A DNA stretch of 64,000 nucleotides. It comes from Segniliparus rotundus DSM 44985. GTDB taxonomy: Bacteria; Actinomycetota; Actinomycetes; Mycobacteriales; Mycobacteriaceae. A program made the position numbers and the translations under genes. Under the pieces are notes generated by a model. The model did not search any database. It saw only the letters and a program-made list of their open reading frames with translations, and was not told the DNA's origin. Shown here in pieces: positions 1 through 6,645 of the stretch. The first letter of the stretch is position 1, and every line of letters begins with the position of its first letter. Location: positions 1,727,946-1,791,945 of the forward strand of contig NC_014168.1 in assembly GCF_000092825.1 (NCBI RefSeq), read 5' to 3'.

Positions 1-167
1 ACGTCGATTCGCGCCTGCGGCACCCCGGTGACCTCTGCGGCGAAGACTCCGCCGAGCTGGAATCGTCGTTCGATCTGGGCGCCGAGCGCCGAGCACCAGA
101 AGTCGACGGACTGATCTATATCTCGCACTGTGATGCCCGTATGCGCCACCGCCCGCGCGAAACCCAT
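1..167 (-). CDS. VOC (glyoxalase/bleomycin-resistance) family protein, N-terminal fragment
   Basis: The minus strand starts an open frame with ATG at 167 and runs off the left edge. It reads MGFARAVAHTGITVRDIDQS followed by VDFWCSALGAQIERRF and continues to about residue 55. The pattern hTGItVrDid.svdFw...LGa is the first beta-alpha-beta unit of the vicinal oxygen chelate fold; the His (residue 9) would be the first metal ligand. VOC proteins include dioxygenases, glyoxalases and drug-binding proteins, so substrate cannot be assigned from this piece. No neighbour on the same strand gives context. Confidence 0.7.
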   Translation of the reverse strand, partial: MGFARAVAHTGITVRDIDQSVDFWCSALGAQIERRFQLGGVFAAEVTGVPQARID

Positions 168-399
168 GTCCGAAATAGTAGACGGACCCCGCCCTTCTCT
201 GCGGCGCCATCGTGAGGCGTCCCGTTTCCCGGAGCCGAACTCCTAAGCGGCAGCGACCCAGCTATCCTCGCGCCAGTCGTCCAATCCGCCCTCGCGAAGC
301 TCCGAACAGCCTGACCCACGGAAACCATGAAGGTGAATTTTCCGTGACGAACGCGGGGATTGTTCGTCGCGCCGCTTCCGACTGATCTTCGGCGACGGC

Positions 400-1212
400 A
401 TGATGGCGGGCATGGTCTCGAAGATCCGCGCGTCCATCATCGCCTCGGCACTGCTCGCCACTGTTTTTAATGCGCCTGCGGCGTTCGCGTGGGGCGCTCA
501 GGGGCATGATGTGATCGGCGGGTACGCCGACAACCACCTCTCGCCCGAGGCGAAAGGGATCGTCGGACGGCTCTTGGTCGGGGAGAAGAGCCCGACATTG
601 GCGGGGGTGGCGACGTGGGCGGACGACATCCGCTCCAACGACTCGGATCTGGGGAAAGAATCGGAGCCGTGGCATTTCGCGGACATCGCGGACAACAACT
701 GCGTCTACACCCCCGAGGCCGGAGGCGGGCAGAACGTCGTGGAGGCCCTGCGGACGCAGACCGCGATCCTCGCGGACTCCACCAGATCGGACGCGGATCG
801 GGCGCAAGCGTTGAAGTTCGTGGTGCATTTCGTCGGGGACGCGCACCAGCCGTTCCACGCCGGGTACGAGAGCGACCGGGGCGGCAACGACCACCCCGTC
901 ACCTACAACGGCACGCACACGAACATGCACTCCGTGTGGGACACCCGCCTCCTCGCCACCCTCAAACTCTCGAACCCCGCGCTGACGCAGCGCCTAGAGG
1001 CCACGCCCGACGACTCCCTGCCTGCCCCCGACGTGCAGAACGACCCCGTGACCTGGGTCGAAGAATCCTGCCAGATCGCCATCCACGCCTACCCGGACTC
1101 GGCCACCATCGGCAGCGACTACACCAACAAGTACCTCCCTGTCGCTGAGCAACGCCTCCACCTCGCAGGAGAACGCCTCACCCAGCTCCTCAACCATGTG
1201 CTCGCCGAGTAG
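400..1212 (+). CDS. Secreted S1/P1-type zinc nuclease
   Basis: 270 aa. Residues 1-30 form a Sec signal peptide ending NAPAAFA, which exposes Trp31 as the mature N-terminus. In P1 nuclease the free N-terminal Trp is itself a zinc ligand. The other expected ligands are present: His36 (WGAQGHD), Asp75 (TWADDIR), His92 (PWHFADI), the HFVGDAHQPFH block and the later MHSVWD pair. The product should be an exported single-strand nuclease/3'-nucleotidase, perhaps for phosphate or nucleotide scavenging. Nearby in-frame ATGs at 403 and 412 are alternative starts. It stands alone and converges on the next minus-strand gene with under 20 bp between stops. Confidence 0.9.
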   Translation: MMAGMVSKIRASIIASALLATVFNAPAAFAWGAQGHDVIGGYADNHLSPEAKGIVGRLLVGEKSPTLAGVATWADDIRSNDSDLGKESEPWHFADIADNNCVYTPEAGGGQNVVEALRTQTAILADSTRSDADRAQALKFVVHFVGDAHQPFHAGYESDRGGNDHPVTYNGTHTNMHSVWDTRLLATLKLSNPALTQRLEATPDDSLPAPDVQNDPVTWVEESCQIAIHAYPDSATIGSDYTNKYLPVAEQRLHLAGERLTQLLNHVLAE

Positions 1213-1230
1213 TTCCGGGCTGGGCGATAC

Positions 1231-1602
1231 TCAACCCTGCTTCAGGTAGAGGGCTTCGGCTTCGGCGACGACGCGCTCATGAGAGCGTGTCGCTCCTTCC
1301 TCGGTGTCGCCGCATATCAGCGTGGGTCGCTTATGCGGATTGTCGCCGACAGGTTTGACGAACGGGGTCGTCTCGGTGCGGAAGACGAACAGCCGCTGAC
1401 CGGGCGGCAGCGGCGGCGCACCGGGCGGGAACGTGCTCGCAGGGAACCTGCCCTTCCACAGCGTCTCCACCCTGTACCGTTCGGTCTCGGTCACCCGAAG
1501 ATGCGTGTACCGCCAGTCCCGGCGCAACTCCTCCCAACGCTCCCGCGTGATCTGCACGCTCTCCCGGTCGAAATAGAAGAACTGCTCCTCCTCGTCACTC
1601 AC
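1231..1602 (-). CDS. Hypothetical protein, paralogue of the gene at 5930-6298
   Basis: 123 aa from a GTG at 1602. Not recognised. It is a small, soluble, charged protein beginning VSDEEEQFFYFDRESVQIT with the block DWRYTHLRVTETERYRVETLWKG and a proline-rich middle (PPGAPPLPPGQ). The protein at 5930-6298 shares FDR..V.IT.ER.EEL..DWRY.HLRVTET.RY and the C-terminal AEA..Y.KQG, at roughly 45% identity by eye. Each copy is preceded by the same ~190-bp non-coding sequence, which is better conserved than the coding part. No membrane segment or known catalytic motif is visible. Confidence 0.6.
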   Translation of the reverse strand: MSDEEEQFFYFDRESVQITRERWEELRRDWRYTHLRVTETERYRVETLWKGRFPASTFPPGAPPLPPGQRLFVFRTETTPFVKPVGDNPHKRPTLICGDTEEGATRSHERVVAEAEALYLKQG

Positions 1603-1657
1603 CCCGCCATCCTCCCACGCCCCGAAAATCCTCTGGGAAATCCGTGGTTCAGGCCCT

Positions 1658-1679
1658 CTGCCGAGAATCGAACTCGGGT
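1658..1679 (-). other. attachment-site-like copy of the ssrA 3' T-arm
   Basis: These 22 bases are identical to 17078-17099, the T-arm plus the first acceptor bases of tmRNA, in the same orientation. Similarity stops abruptly on both sides and there is no D-arm, anticodon arm or tmRNA body, so this is not a tRNA gene. A short copy of the 3' end of an RNA gene in direct orientation is the usual scar of island integration at that gene. Confidence 0.55.
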
Positions 1680-2055
1680 ACCCGCGAAAACGCCCCCGAA
1701 CTGGACTCCCCTCGTTTCCGAAGTTGCGTCCCAGTTCAGGGGCATTTCGAGTTTCTCGGAAAACCGCTCTGAGTTTCCGATCCGCTCAGAGTGTGCGGAT
1801 AGGGATTGCAGTTCAGAGGCCCTTCCTGAAACGCAGTTCCAGAGAATATTGTCGGAAATTCCAGAGAATATCCATCTTCCTCGACCAGTCTACCGACCGC
1901 TCCCGGCAGGGCTCTGATCCGCTCTCCCTCTCCCGCGTGCGTCGACCGGACTGTTGACTGTTTCTCGGTGTTTCTGCTGGCAGGGGGCGTTTGAGCCTTT
2001 CGCGCCGGAAATGAGCCGTATTTCCCAGAGAATTAAAACCGAGCGGAGACGCGGA

Positions 2056-2089
2056 AGGGCGGGCCGACAGATGCAAGTCGGCCCGCCCT
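2056..2089. terminator. GC-rich hairpin in a gene-poor stretch
   Basis: AGGGCGGGCCGAC and GTCGGCCCGCCCT form a perfect 13-bp stem around an 8-base loop. There is no immediate T-run on either side, so it is a weak intrinsic terminator at best. It lies 14 bp past the end of the broken minus-strand gene at 2103-2285 and probably belongs to it. The rest of 1800-2100 shows no convincing coding sequence. Confidence 0.5.
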
Positions 2090-2102
2090 CAGATTCTCGG
2101 GG

Positions 2103-2285
2103 TCAGGTTCTCGGCGGCGTCCTCGTCGGGGGTTTGCCGAGGATGCGTTCCAACTTCCGCATGCGCGCGGGGATGGACTCGACGTGCTCGGTCTTGTCGG
2201 CCCAGCTTTGTTAGGCGCGGTGGTTGGCGGTCGCGGCCATGAGCGCGATGATGACAGGCCAAGCCTGCGAGGCCGCGTTCCGCAT
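2103..2285 (-). pseudogene. Small hypothetical protein gene interrupted by an in-frame TAA
   Basis: Reading the minus strand from ATG 2285 gives MRNAASQAWPVIIALMAATA NHRA, then a TAA (complement of 2211-2213), then in the same frame QSWADKTEHVESIPARMRKL ERILGKPPTRTPPRT and a stop. Both halves look like ordinary protein and the second has no start of its own, which suggests a single ~60-aa protein broken by a nonsense change. The family is not recognised. A strong hairpin follows 14 bp downstream. A sequencing error at one base would give the same picture. Confidence 0.4.
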
Positions 2286-2366
2286 GGACGAACGCGGCGA
2301 GCACGACACGGCGAAACTGTTATGGGCGGCAGCCAGTGAGGCCGACCAACAATCCGAAGGAACAGC

Positions 2367-2885
2367 GTGACCAGGATGAGCGGGATCGATTTCACCGACC
2401 CCTATTGGGGCGACGCCGTCTCAGGCGTCGAACCAGGATGGCGCCCCATCGTCCGAGAACTCGACCAGAAGCTGCGCGCTGCCGCGCCAGAGTTCGAGTA
2501 CGCGCAGCTGAAGGAGAAATACGGGGGGCTCAGGGTGTACCTGCGTTTCCCCGAGAACATGCCCGCGCAGATTCGTGACCGAGCCCGCGAACTGGTCCGT
2601 GAGGCCGAGGAGAAAGCATCCCGGAAATGCGAGAACTGCGGCACTACTGGTCGACTCCGCGAAGACAGAGCCTGGGTCCGAACATTGTGCGACGAATGCG
2701 ATGTTGAGGGCGAAGATGCAGGCCGGGTAGCTGATGGAAATCGGGGCGACAGGCTGCGGCGGCGCTGGCCGTGTGTCAGTCCACGCGCTGCGCTATCCGC
2801 GATCTGCGGTCCGGTCTTCTGGCAGCTCCGATCTGTCAGCTGTGCGATGATATTGACATGTCGAAAGCCGACGAATTGTATCTGA
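2367..2885 (+). CDS. Hypothetical protein with a four-cysteine zinc-ribbon-like motif
   Basis: 172 aa from GTG 2367 (AAGGAA just upstream); ATG 2376 is an alternative. The first ~112 residues look genuine: GIDFTDPYWGDAVSGVEPGW, then LKEKYGGLRVYLRFPEN, an Arg/Glu-rich helix, and CENCG ... LCDEC, i.e. CxxC-x17-CxxC, a probable zinc site. Small proteins with a KYGGLR motif and paired CxxC occur in actinobacterial and phage genomes; function unknown. After LCDEC the sequence loses protein character (Arg-rich, then Cys/Trp) and overlaps the next gene, so the natural end is probably near 2715 and the last ~60 residues may be run-on after an indel. Confidence 0.5.
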   Translation: MTRMSGIDFTDPYWGDAVSGVEPGWRPIVRELDQKLRAAAPEFEYAQLKEKYGGLRVYLRFPENMPAQIRDRARELVREAEEKASRKCENCGTTGRLREDRAWVRTLCDECDVEGEDAGRVADGNRGDRLRRRWPCVSPRAALSAICGPVFWQLRSVSCAMILTCRKPTNCI

Positions 2886-3091
2886 TGCAGTTGGATTTCG
2901 GGAAGCGGGCCGAGGCGCTCAGGAAGTCCACCGACCAGAAGCTACAGGCGATTGTGGACGAGGAACGTCGTTCAGCGGACGAACGCGAAAGACGGGCCGC
3001 GCAAGAGGCCGCGTCGACCACGGAGGGGAAGTCGCGGGCGATGTGGGACGTGGACAGCCGGAAATACGGTTACTACGAGGACGAGGACTAG
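2858..3091 (+). CDS. Small charged helical protein, first gene of the ESX cassette
   Basis: 77 aa starting MSKADELYLMQLDFGKRAEA at ATG 2858; earlier in-frame starts give an unlikely Cys-rich extension. The chain is almost all Glu, Arg, Lys and Ala (residues 12-60) and predicts one long amphipathic helix or coiled coil, ending DVDSRKYGYYEDED. Not recognised. It ends 11 bp before the GTG of the EspC-like gene, and the spacer carries GAGGAG, so it is probably co-transcribed with it. A chaperone or assembly helper of the downstream secreted proteins is a guess from position only. Confidence 0.55.
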   Translation: MSKADELYLMQLDFGKRAEALRKSTDQKLQAIVDEERRSADERERRAAQEAASTTEGKSRAMWDVDSRKYGYYEDED

Positions 3092-3101
3092 AGGAGTAGA
3101 C

Positions 3102-3401
3102 GTGGCGAACATGGGCAACCCCGACGGGGTGCGCCAACTCGGCGACCTGTGGTCACAGGCGAGTGGCGGTTTGCACGACCAGGCCGCGCGCATCCGAGCC
3201 TCCCGGCTGCGGCCCGAACACTTCGGCCCGCGCTACGCGGAGCAGGCGGGAGGTGTTCGAGAGGGCTTCGAGCAGCTGGCTGGCACATGGAGCTCGTGGG
3301 GCGGGCACTGCGAGGGCTACGGCGGTAACCTGCACGCGGCGGTCGACTCGTACACGGGGACCGACGAGGGCAACGCCGCCGATCTGGACCTGAATCTCTG
3401 A
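3102..3401 (+). CDS. EspC-like type VII secretion target protein
   Basis: 99 aa from GTG 3102, with GAGGAG at 3091-3096. The protein is an alpha-helical hairpin type: GVRQLGDLWSQASGGLHDQA AR ..., then AGGVREGFEQLAGTWSSWGG and GYGGNLHAAVDSYTGTDEGN. The size, the W-x-G-like turn in the middle and the C-terminal helix ending in Y-x(3)-D/E match the ESX substrate class that includes EspC. It should be exported by a type VII system, usually as a partner of a neighbouring large substrate. Its stop overlaps the next start (TGATG), tying it to the GH19 protein. No ESX core genes (eccC, eccD) are in the window. Confidence 0.65.
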   Translation: MANMGNPDGVRQLGDLWSQASGGLHDQAARIRASRLRPEHFGPRYAEQAGGVREGFEQLAGTWSSWGGHCEGYGGNLHAAVDSYTGTDEGNAADLDLNL

Positions 3402-4903
3402 TGGCGGACTGGAGCGACGAGATCCTCGCCAGCGCGCAGTTCTGGCTGTTCGACGGCCCACTGGTCCCGGCGTTGCCGACGTTCCGCCAGTACATCGACA
3501 AGCTCAACCAGTACCGGCCCAGGCTGGAAGCACAAGACGTCAAATTTCCCAAGATCCTCGACCACGACGGCGTCTACTGGGAGACGGAGTACCACAAGGA
3601 CGACAAGATCAACATCAAAGCGTTCCGCGACGACGCGGCGAACTTGCACACCGCAGGACAGGAAGTGCAGGCACAGCTCGACCTGATCCGGCAGACCGAG
3701 GACCTGCCCCACCACTGGAACGACAACGCCATGGACACCGCCCTGGAGAACTACAAGAACAACAAGACGCGCATGGACAACGACCGCGCCGGGCTCGTCG
3801 AGAAATCCCAAGAGATCGCCCAAATCGCCGAGAACATCGAGAAGACGCTGAAAGACAAGGCCACCACCGCGCAACACGAGATCGGCAACCTCGTGTGCTC
3901 GTCGTTGCGCAACAACCTTCCCGACTTCGAGACCCGGCTGCGCACCGGCTGCGAAGCCATGGAAGCCAACAACCAAGGCGGCTCCGGCCCCTTCGGGCTC
4001 GGCACCAACCAACACCGCTACCAACACCACGGCTCCGGCGGCGACACCTACGACTGGGGCGGGGCCGGGGAGAACTGGAGCGCCGCCGATGTCCGCAACG
4101 ACCTCCGCAACAGCGTCGTGGGCGCCATCGCCACAGTCGCCCAAACCCTCGAAGATAGCAACAAAGCCACCGAAGACCACCTCCGGGACTGCTTCCAAAC
4201 CCTCCTCACCGACCTCGGCGCGGGAGCGGGAGGGACAGGGTCGACAAATGGCGTCACAGAAGAGCAGCTCCACGAGATCTTCCCGTACCTCCCGATGGAC
4301 AAAGTGCGCGAGTACCTACCTGGAATCAATGCGGCGATGCGAGATGCTGGCATCGAGACTCCCCAGCAGAAGGCCGCTTTCCTCGCCACGTTCGCGGTCG
4401 AGACCAGCGAACTTCAATTGATGAAGGAAAACAGGAATGAGCAGTCTTGCGAGGAGATGTACGGTCCAGAGTACGCTGGAAAGACATTCGGTTGGGACAC
4501 CCCGAGAGACCCGGACACCCCGCCTAATTCAGCCATACCGCAGCCTTACACGAACACATCGGGGCAGCTCGGCAACACCCAACCCGGAGACGGCTACAAA
4601 TACCGTGGGCGTGGCCCCTTTCAGCTCACCGGGCGAGCGAACTACCGGGCAGCAGGAGCTGCTCTCGGCCTCGATCTGGAGAATCATCCAGAGCTCGCCG
4701 AGGTGCCCGAGAACGGTTTCCGCATCGCCGCCTGGTATTACAACAGCCATCCCACGACAGATGGCAGTGGCAGAAGCCTGAACGAAGCCGCTGAACAAGG
4801 AGATTTCGCAGCCGTGACAACCGCTATCAACGGCGGGCTCACCGGGTACGCGGAACGTAAAAAATACTTTGACACTGCCACGCGTGTGCTGAACGGCAAT
4901 TAA
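3401..4903 (+). CDS. ESX-type exported protein with C-terminal GH19 chitinase/lysozyme-like domain
   Basis: 500 aa. Residues 1-270 are helical and hydrophilic, with a Trp/Tyr-rich start (WLFDGPLVPALPTFRQYIDK) and long coiled segments, and no Sec signal, like the delivery half of WXG/LXG-type polymorphic toxins. A Gly/His/Asn-rich linker (about 190-225) and a Gly-Ala-Thr stretch near 280 separate the parts. Residues ~285-500 form a GH19 domain: the probable catalytic Glu334 in AVETSEL, then MKENRNE, GDGYKYRGRGPFQLTGRANY and a helical end with AAWYYNS. GH19 enzymes of this type cleave peptidoglycan or chitin. Together this suggests an ESX-exported cell-wall hydrolase. It is translationally coupled to the EspC-like gene, and the next gene starts 3 bp after its stop. 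Confidence 0.75.
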   Translation: MADWSDEILASAQFWLFDGPLVPALPTFRQYIDKLNQYRPRLEAQDVKFPKILDHDGVYWETEYHKDDKINIKAFRDDAANLHTAGQEVQAQLDLIRQTEDLPHHWNDNAMDTALENYKNNKTRMDNDRAGLVEKSQEIAQIAENIEKTLKDKATTAQHEIGNLVCSSLRNNLPDFETRLRTGCEAMEANNQGGSGPFGLGTNQHRYQHHGSGGDTYDWGGAGENWSAADVRNDLRNSVVGAIATVAQTLEDSNKATEDHLRDCFQTLLTDLGAGAGGTGSTNGVTEEQLHEIFPYLPMDKVREYLPGINAAMRDAGIETPQQKAAFLATFAVETSELQLMKENRNEQSCEEMYGPEYAGKTFGWDTPRDPDTPPNSAIPQPYTNTSGQLGNTQPGDGYKYRGRGPFQLTGRANYRAAGAALGLDLENHPELAEVPENGFRIAAWYYNSHPTTDGSGRSLNEAAEQGDFAAVTTAINGGLTGYAERKKYFDTATRVLNGN

Positions 4904-4906
4904 AGC

Positions 4907-5743
4907 ATGCGACAGAGCGACGAGAGGAATACAACCATCGTGTCCCCGATTCCGTCGAGCAATTTCCGACGCAAACTGCTCTCACCCGCCTTGGCGCTGG
5001 TCTTGCTCGGGGCCAGCTGCCATGCTTCGCTCCCGCAGGTGTCGGCAGCGCCACCGTCGCCGACTGATTTCTGCGCCGAACTCCACGGGGAATGGGACAC
5101 GGCCAAGAGCACATGCGGCTTGACCGTGCGGGGCGACCGCACCACCACCAAGATCACCGAACAATACCCCGTGGACCTTGTGGACGATCCGGTCTCCGGT
5201 CCGGTCCTCAAAGCCTATCTGCGGGGGATCACGGATAAATTCTCCCACCCGGCGACATCGCCCCTTGTCCATGACGGGAGCGCGAACATCTATTCCACGA
5301 CCTACACGCACGCCCCACGAACCACCTCTGTCGTCTTCCGCGAAAACTGGTTCCTGCCCGGTGCCCCACACCCTAGCGAGGGGATCACCACCTTCACCTT
5401 CGACCTGGACCAAGGCAAACAGCTGTCTCTCGCAGACCTCTTCTGCCCAGGCGTGGACCCGTTGAAGGCGCTCCCTCCGCTCATTCGGCCATATGTCCAG
5501 CAAGCGCTCGACGCGGCGCCCGGAGCGCTCGCCCCGATGTTCACTATCGAGAGGTTCGAGCCGAGTGACCAACCGGGCTCGCTGGCCAGCGATTACCGTG
5601 CGTGGGCGCTCGACGGCGACGACCTCGTCCTCTACATGCCTGTCGAGGGCAGCACCGGCGGCATACCAGCAGGGCTCGTCTCGCCCCGTGTGCCCCTCTC
5701 CTCGCTCCACGAGATCCTTCGCGACGGCAGCTGCTCAGCTTGA
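4907..5743 (+). CDS. Secreted RsiV/DUF3298-like protein, candidate immunity to the GH19 protein
   Basis: 278 aa from ATG 4907; a GTG at 4940 is an alternative start. The N-terminus has Arg residues, a hydrophobic stretch (LLSPALALVLLGASCHA) and an AxA-type site near VSAAPP, so it is exported. LGASC resembles but does not fit a lipobox well. The body contains ENWFLPGAPHPSEGITTFTF DLDQGKQLSLADLFCPG, which is the signature region of the DUF3298/RsiV fold, also found in mycobacterial MPT64. In Bacillus, RsiV binds lysozyme directly. Here the gene follows an exported lysozyme-like enzyme by 3 bp, so a role in binding and neutralising it outside the membrane is plausible but inferred. Confidence 0.6.
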   Translation: MRQSDERNTTIVSPIPSSNFRRKLLSPALALVLLGASCHASLPQVSAAPPSPTDFCAELHGEWDTAKSTCGLTVRGDRTTTKITEQYPVDLVDDPVSGPVLKAYLRGITDKFSHPATSPLVHDGSANIYSTTYTHAPRTTSVVFRENWFLPGAPHPSEGITTFTFDLDQGKQLSLADLFCPGVDPLKALPPLIRPYVQQALDAAPGALAPMFTIERFEPSDQPGSLASDYRAWALDGDDLVLYMPVEGSTGGIPAGLVSPRVPLSSLHEILRDGSCSA

Positions 5744-5929
5744 GCTCAGGGTGAGCGATCATCTGAGTTTTGCGGAAGATTATGGTCAGACTCCCGCTCG
5801 GTAGAAGGCTCCTCACGAAGAGCCGCGCAGCCCTGCATGCGAGGTGGCCTACGAGGAGAGAACAGCCCACCGAAGTGGTAGAGCAACCTGTGGCGCATGG
5901 CAAGCCCATGCAGGACTCGGCATGGGCGC

Positions 5930-6298
5930 TCAGCCCTGTTTCGGGTAGTTGGCTTCGGCTTCTTCGACCGCTCGGTCGTGCCCAGCCACAGCGTCGTCTT
6001 CTTTGTCGTGTTTTGTGATCGCGACGAGCTTCGCGCCGTACTGGTCGCCGAGCGTGAACAACGCGAGGGTCGTGGTCACGAACACCTTCGGCCGAGCCGG
6101 CACCGGGGGCGGCGGCTGATCGGGACGGAAGAAACCAGCGGAGATCTTCCCAGACCACCTCGTCGCCACCTTGTACCGGCTCGTCTCCGTCACCCGCAGA
6201 TGCACATACCGCCAATCCCCCTCCAACTCTTCCAACCGCTCCGGAGTTATCCGCACCCCGGCCCGGTCGAAATGGAAGAACCGCTCATCATAGCTCAC
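5930..6298 (-). CDS. Hypothetical protein, paralogue of the gene at 1231-1602
   Basis: 122 aa from a GTG at 6298, the position matching the start of its paralogue. It begins VSYDERFFHFDRAGVRITPE, continues LEELEGDWRYVHLRVTETSR YK, has a Pro-rich middle (RPDQPPPPVPARPK) and ends AVEEAEANYPKQG. A longer reading frame upstream exists but runs through the repeat and the T-arm-like segment, so it is not used. Function unknown; no membrane segment or metal motif. It converges on the secreted protein at 4907-5743 with about 190 bp between them. Confidence 0.6.
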   Translation of the reverse strand: MSYDERFFHFDRAGVRITPERLEELEGDWRYVHLRVTETSRYKVATRWSGKISAGFFRPDQPPPPVPARPKVFVTTTLALFTLGDQYGAKLVAITKHDKEDDAVAGHDRAVEEAEANYPKQG

Positions 6299-6353
6299 CC
6301 CGCCATCCTCCCACCCCACGAAAATCCTCTGGAAAATCAGCGATCCAGGCCCT

Positions 6354-6375
6354 CTACCGAGAATCGAACTCAGGT
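6354..6375 (-). other. attachment-site-like copy of the ssrA 3' T-arm (two mismatches)
   Basis: Matches 17078-17099 at 20 of 22 positions, same orientation. It carries TTCGATTC of the T-loop and most of the stem but no other part of tmRNA. With the copies at 1658-1679 and 17078-17099 it makes a series of three direct repeats, delimiting segments of about 4.7 kb and 10.7 kb. Confidence 0.5.
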
Positions 6376-6494
6376 CCCCACGAAAACGCCCCCGAACCGG
6401 ACTCCCCACGTTTCCGAGGTTCCGCCCCAGTTCAGGGGGCGTTTCGAGTTTTCTCGAAAACCGCTCTGAGTTTCCGATCCGCTCCAGAGTGGGC

Positions 6495-6508
6495 TAGTTG
6501 CAGAACCC
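6495..6508 (+). repeat. Left terminal inverted repeat
   Basis: TAGTTGCAGAACCC, perfectly inverted at 17028-17041. Both ends also share a G two bases outside. A 14-bp perfect match at this distance is far beyond chance within a 64-kb window. Confidence 0.6.
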
Positions 6509-6645
6509 CCGGACCAGTAGCGACGAGTGCATATAACAGCGTCTTGTCCATGCATCTCGCCCTGTTTGTCCATAGTTGCTCGATGCTAAATTTTTCCGCC
6601 TCGTTGGCACTTGTCAAAGGGGTTCCCGCAGACGCGGCGCCATCC

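Larger units (their letters stand above)
1231..1799. repeat. Left copy (A) of a ~565-bp diverged direct repeat
   Basis: This stretch aligns with 5930-6494 in the same orientation: a hypothetical gene (minus strand), then about 190 bp of non-coding DNA holding a tmRNA T-arm-like segment. The non-coding part (1603-1795 against 6299-6490) is nearly the same throughout, whereas the proteins have diverged to about 45% identity. The two copies bracket the ESX/GH19 cassette. Just after the repeat, A has TAGGGATTGCAG where copy B has the inverted-repeat end TAGTTGCAG, so A may hold a decayed transposon end. Confidence 0.6.
5930..6494. repeat. Right copy (B) of the ~565-bp diverged direct repeat
   Basis: Direct repeat of 1231-1799. 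The non-coding part after the gene includes AAAACGCCCCCGAAC and, further on, GTTCAGGGGGCGTTT, an imperfect inverted repeat that is weaker in copy A. The repeat ends exactly at the left inverted repeat of the 10.5-kb element (6495). In all, 6299-6645 holds no gene: it contains the repeat, a T-arm copy and the element end. Confidence 0.6.

Noticed and set aside
1650-1690. tRNA gene at the T-arm-like sequence (also at 6350)
   Set aside because: Only a T-arm is present; no acceptor partner, D-arm or anticodon arm can be found at either place.
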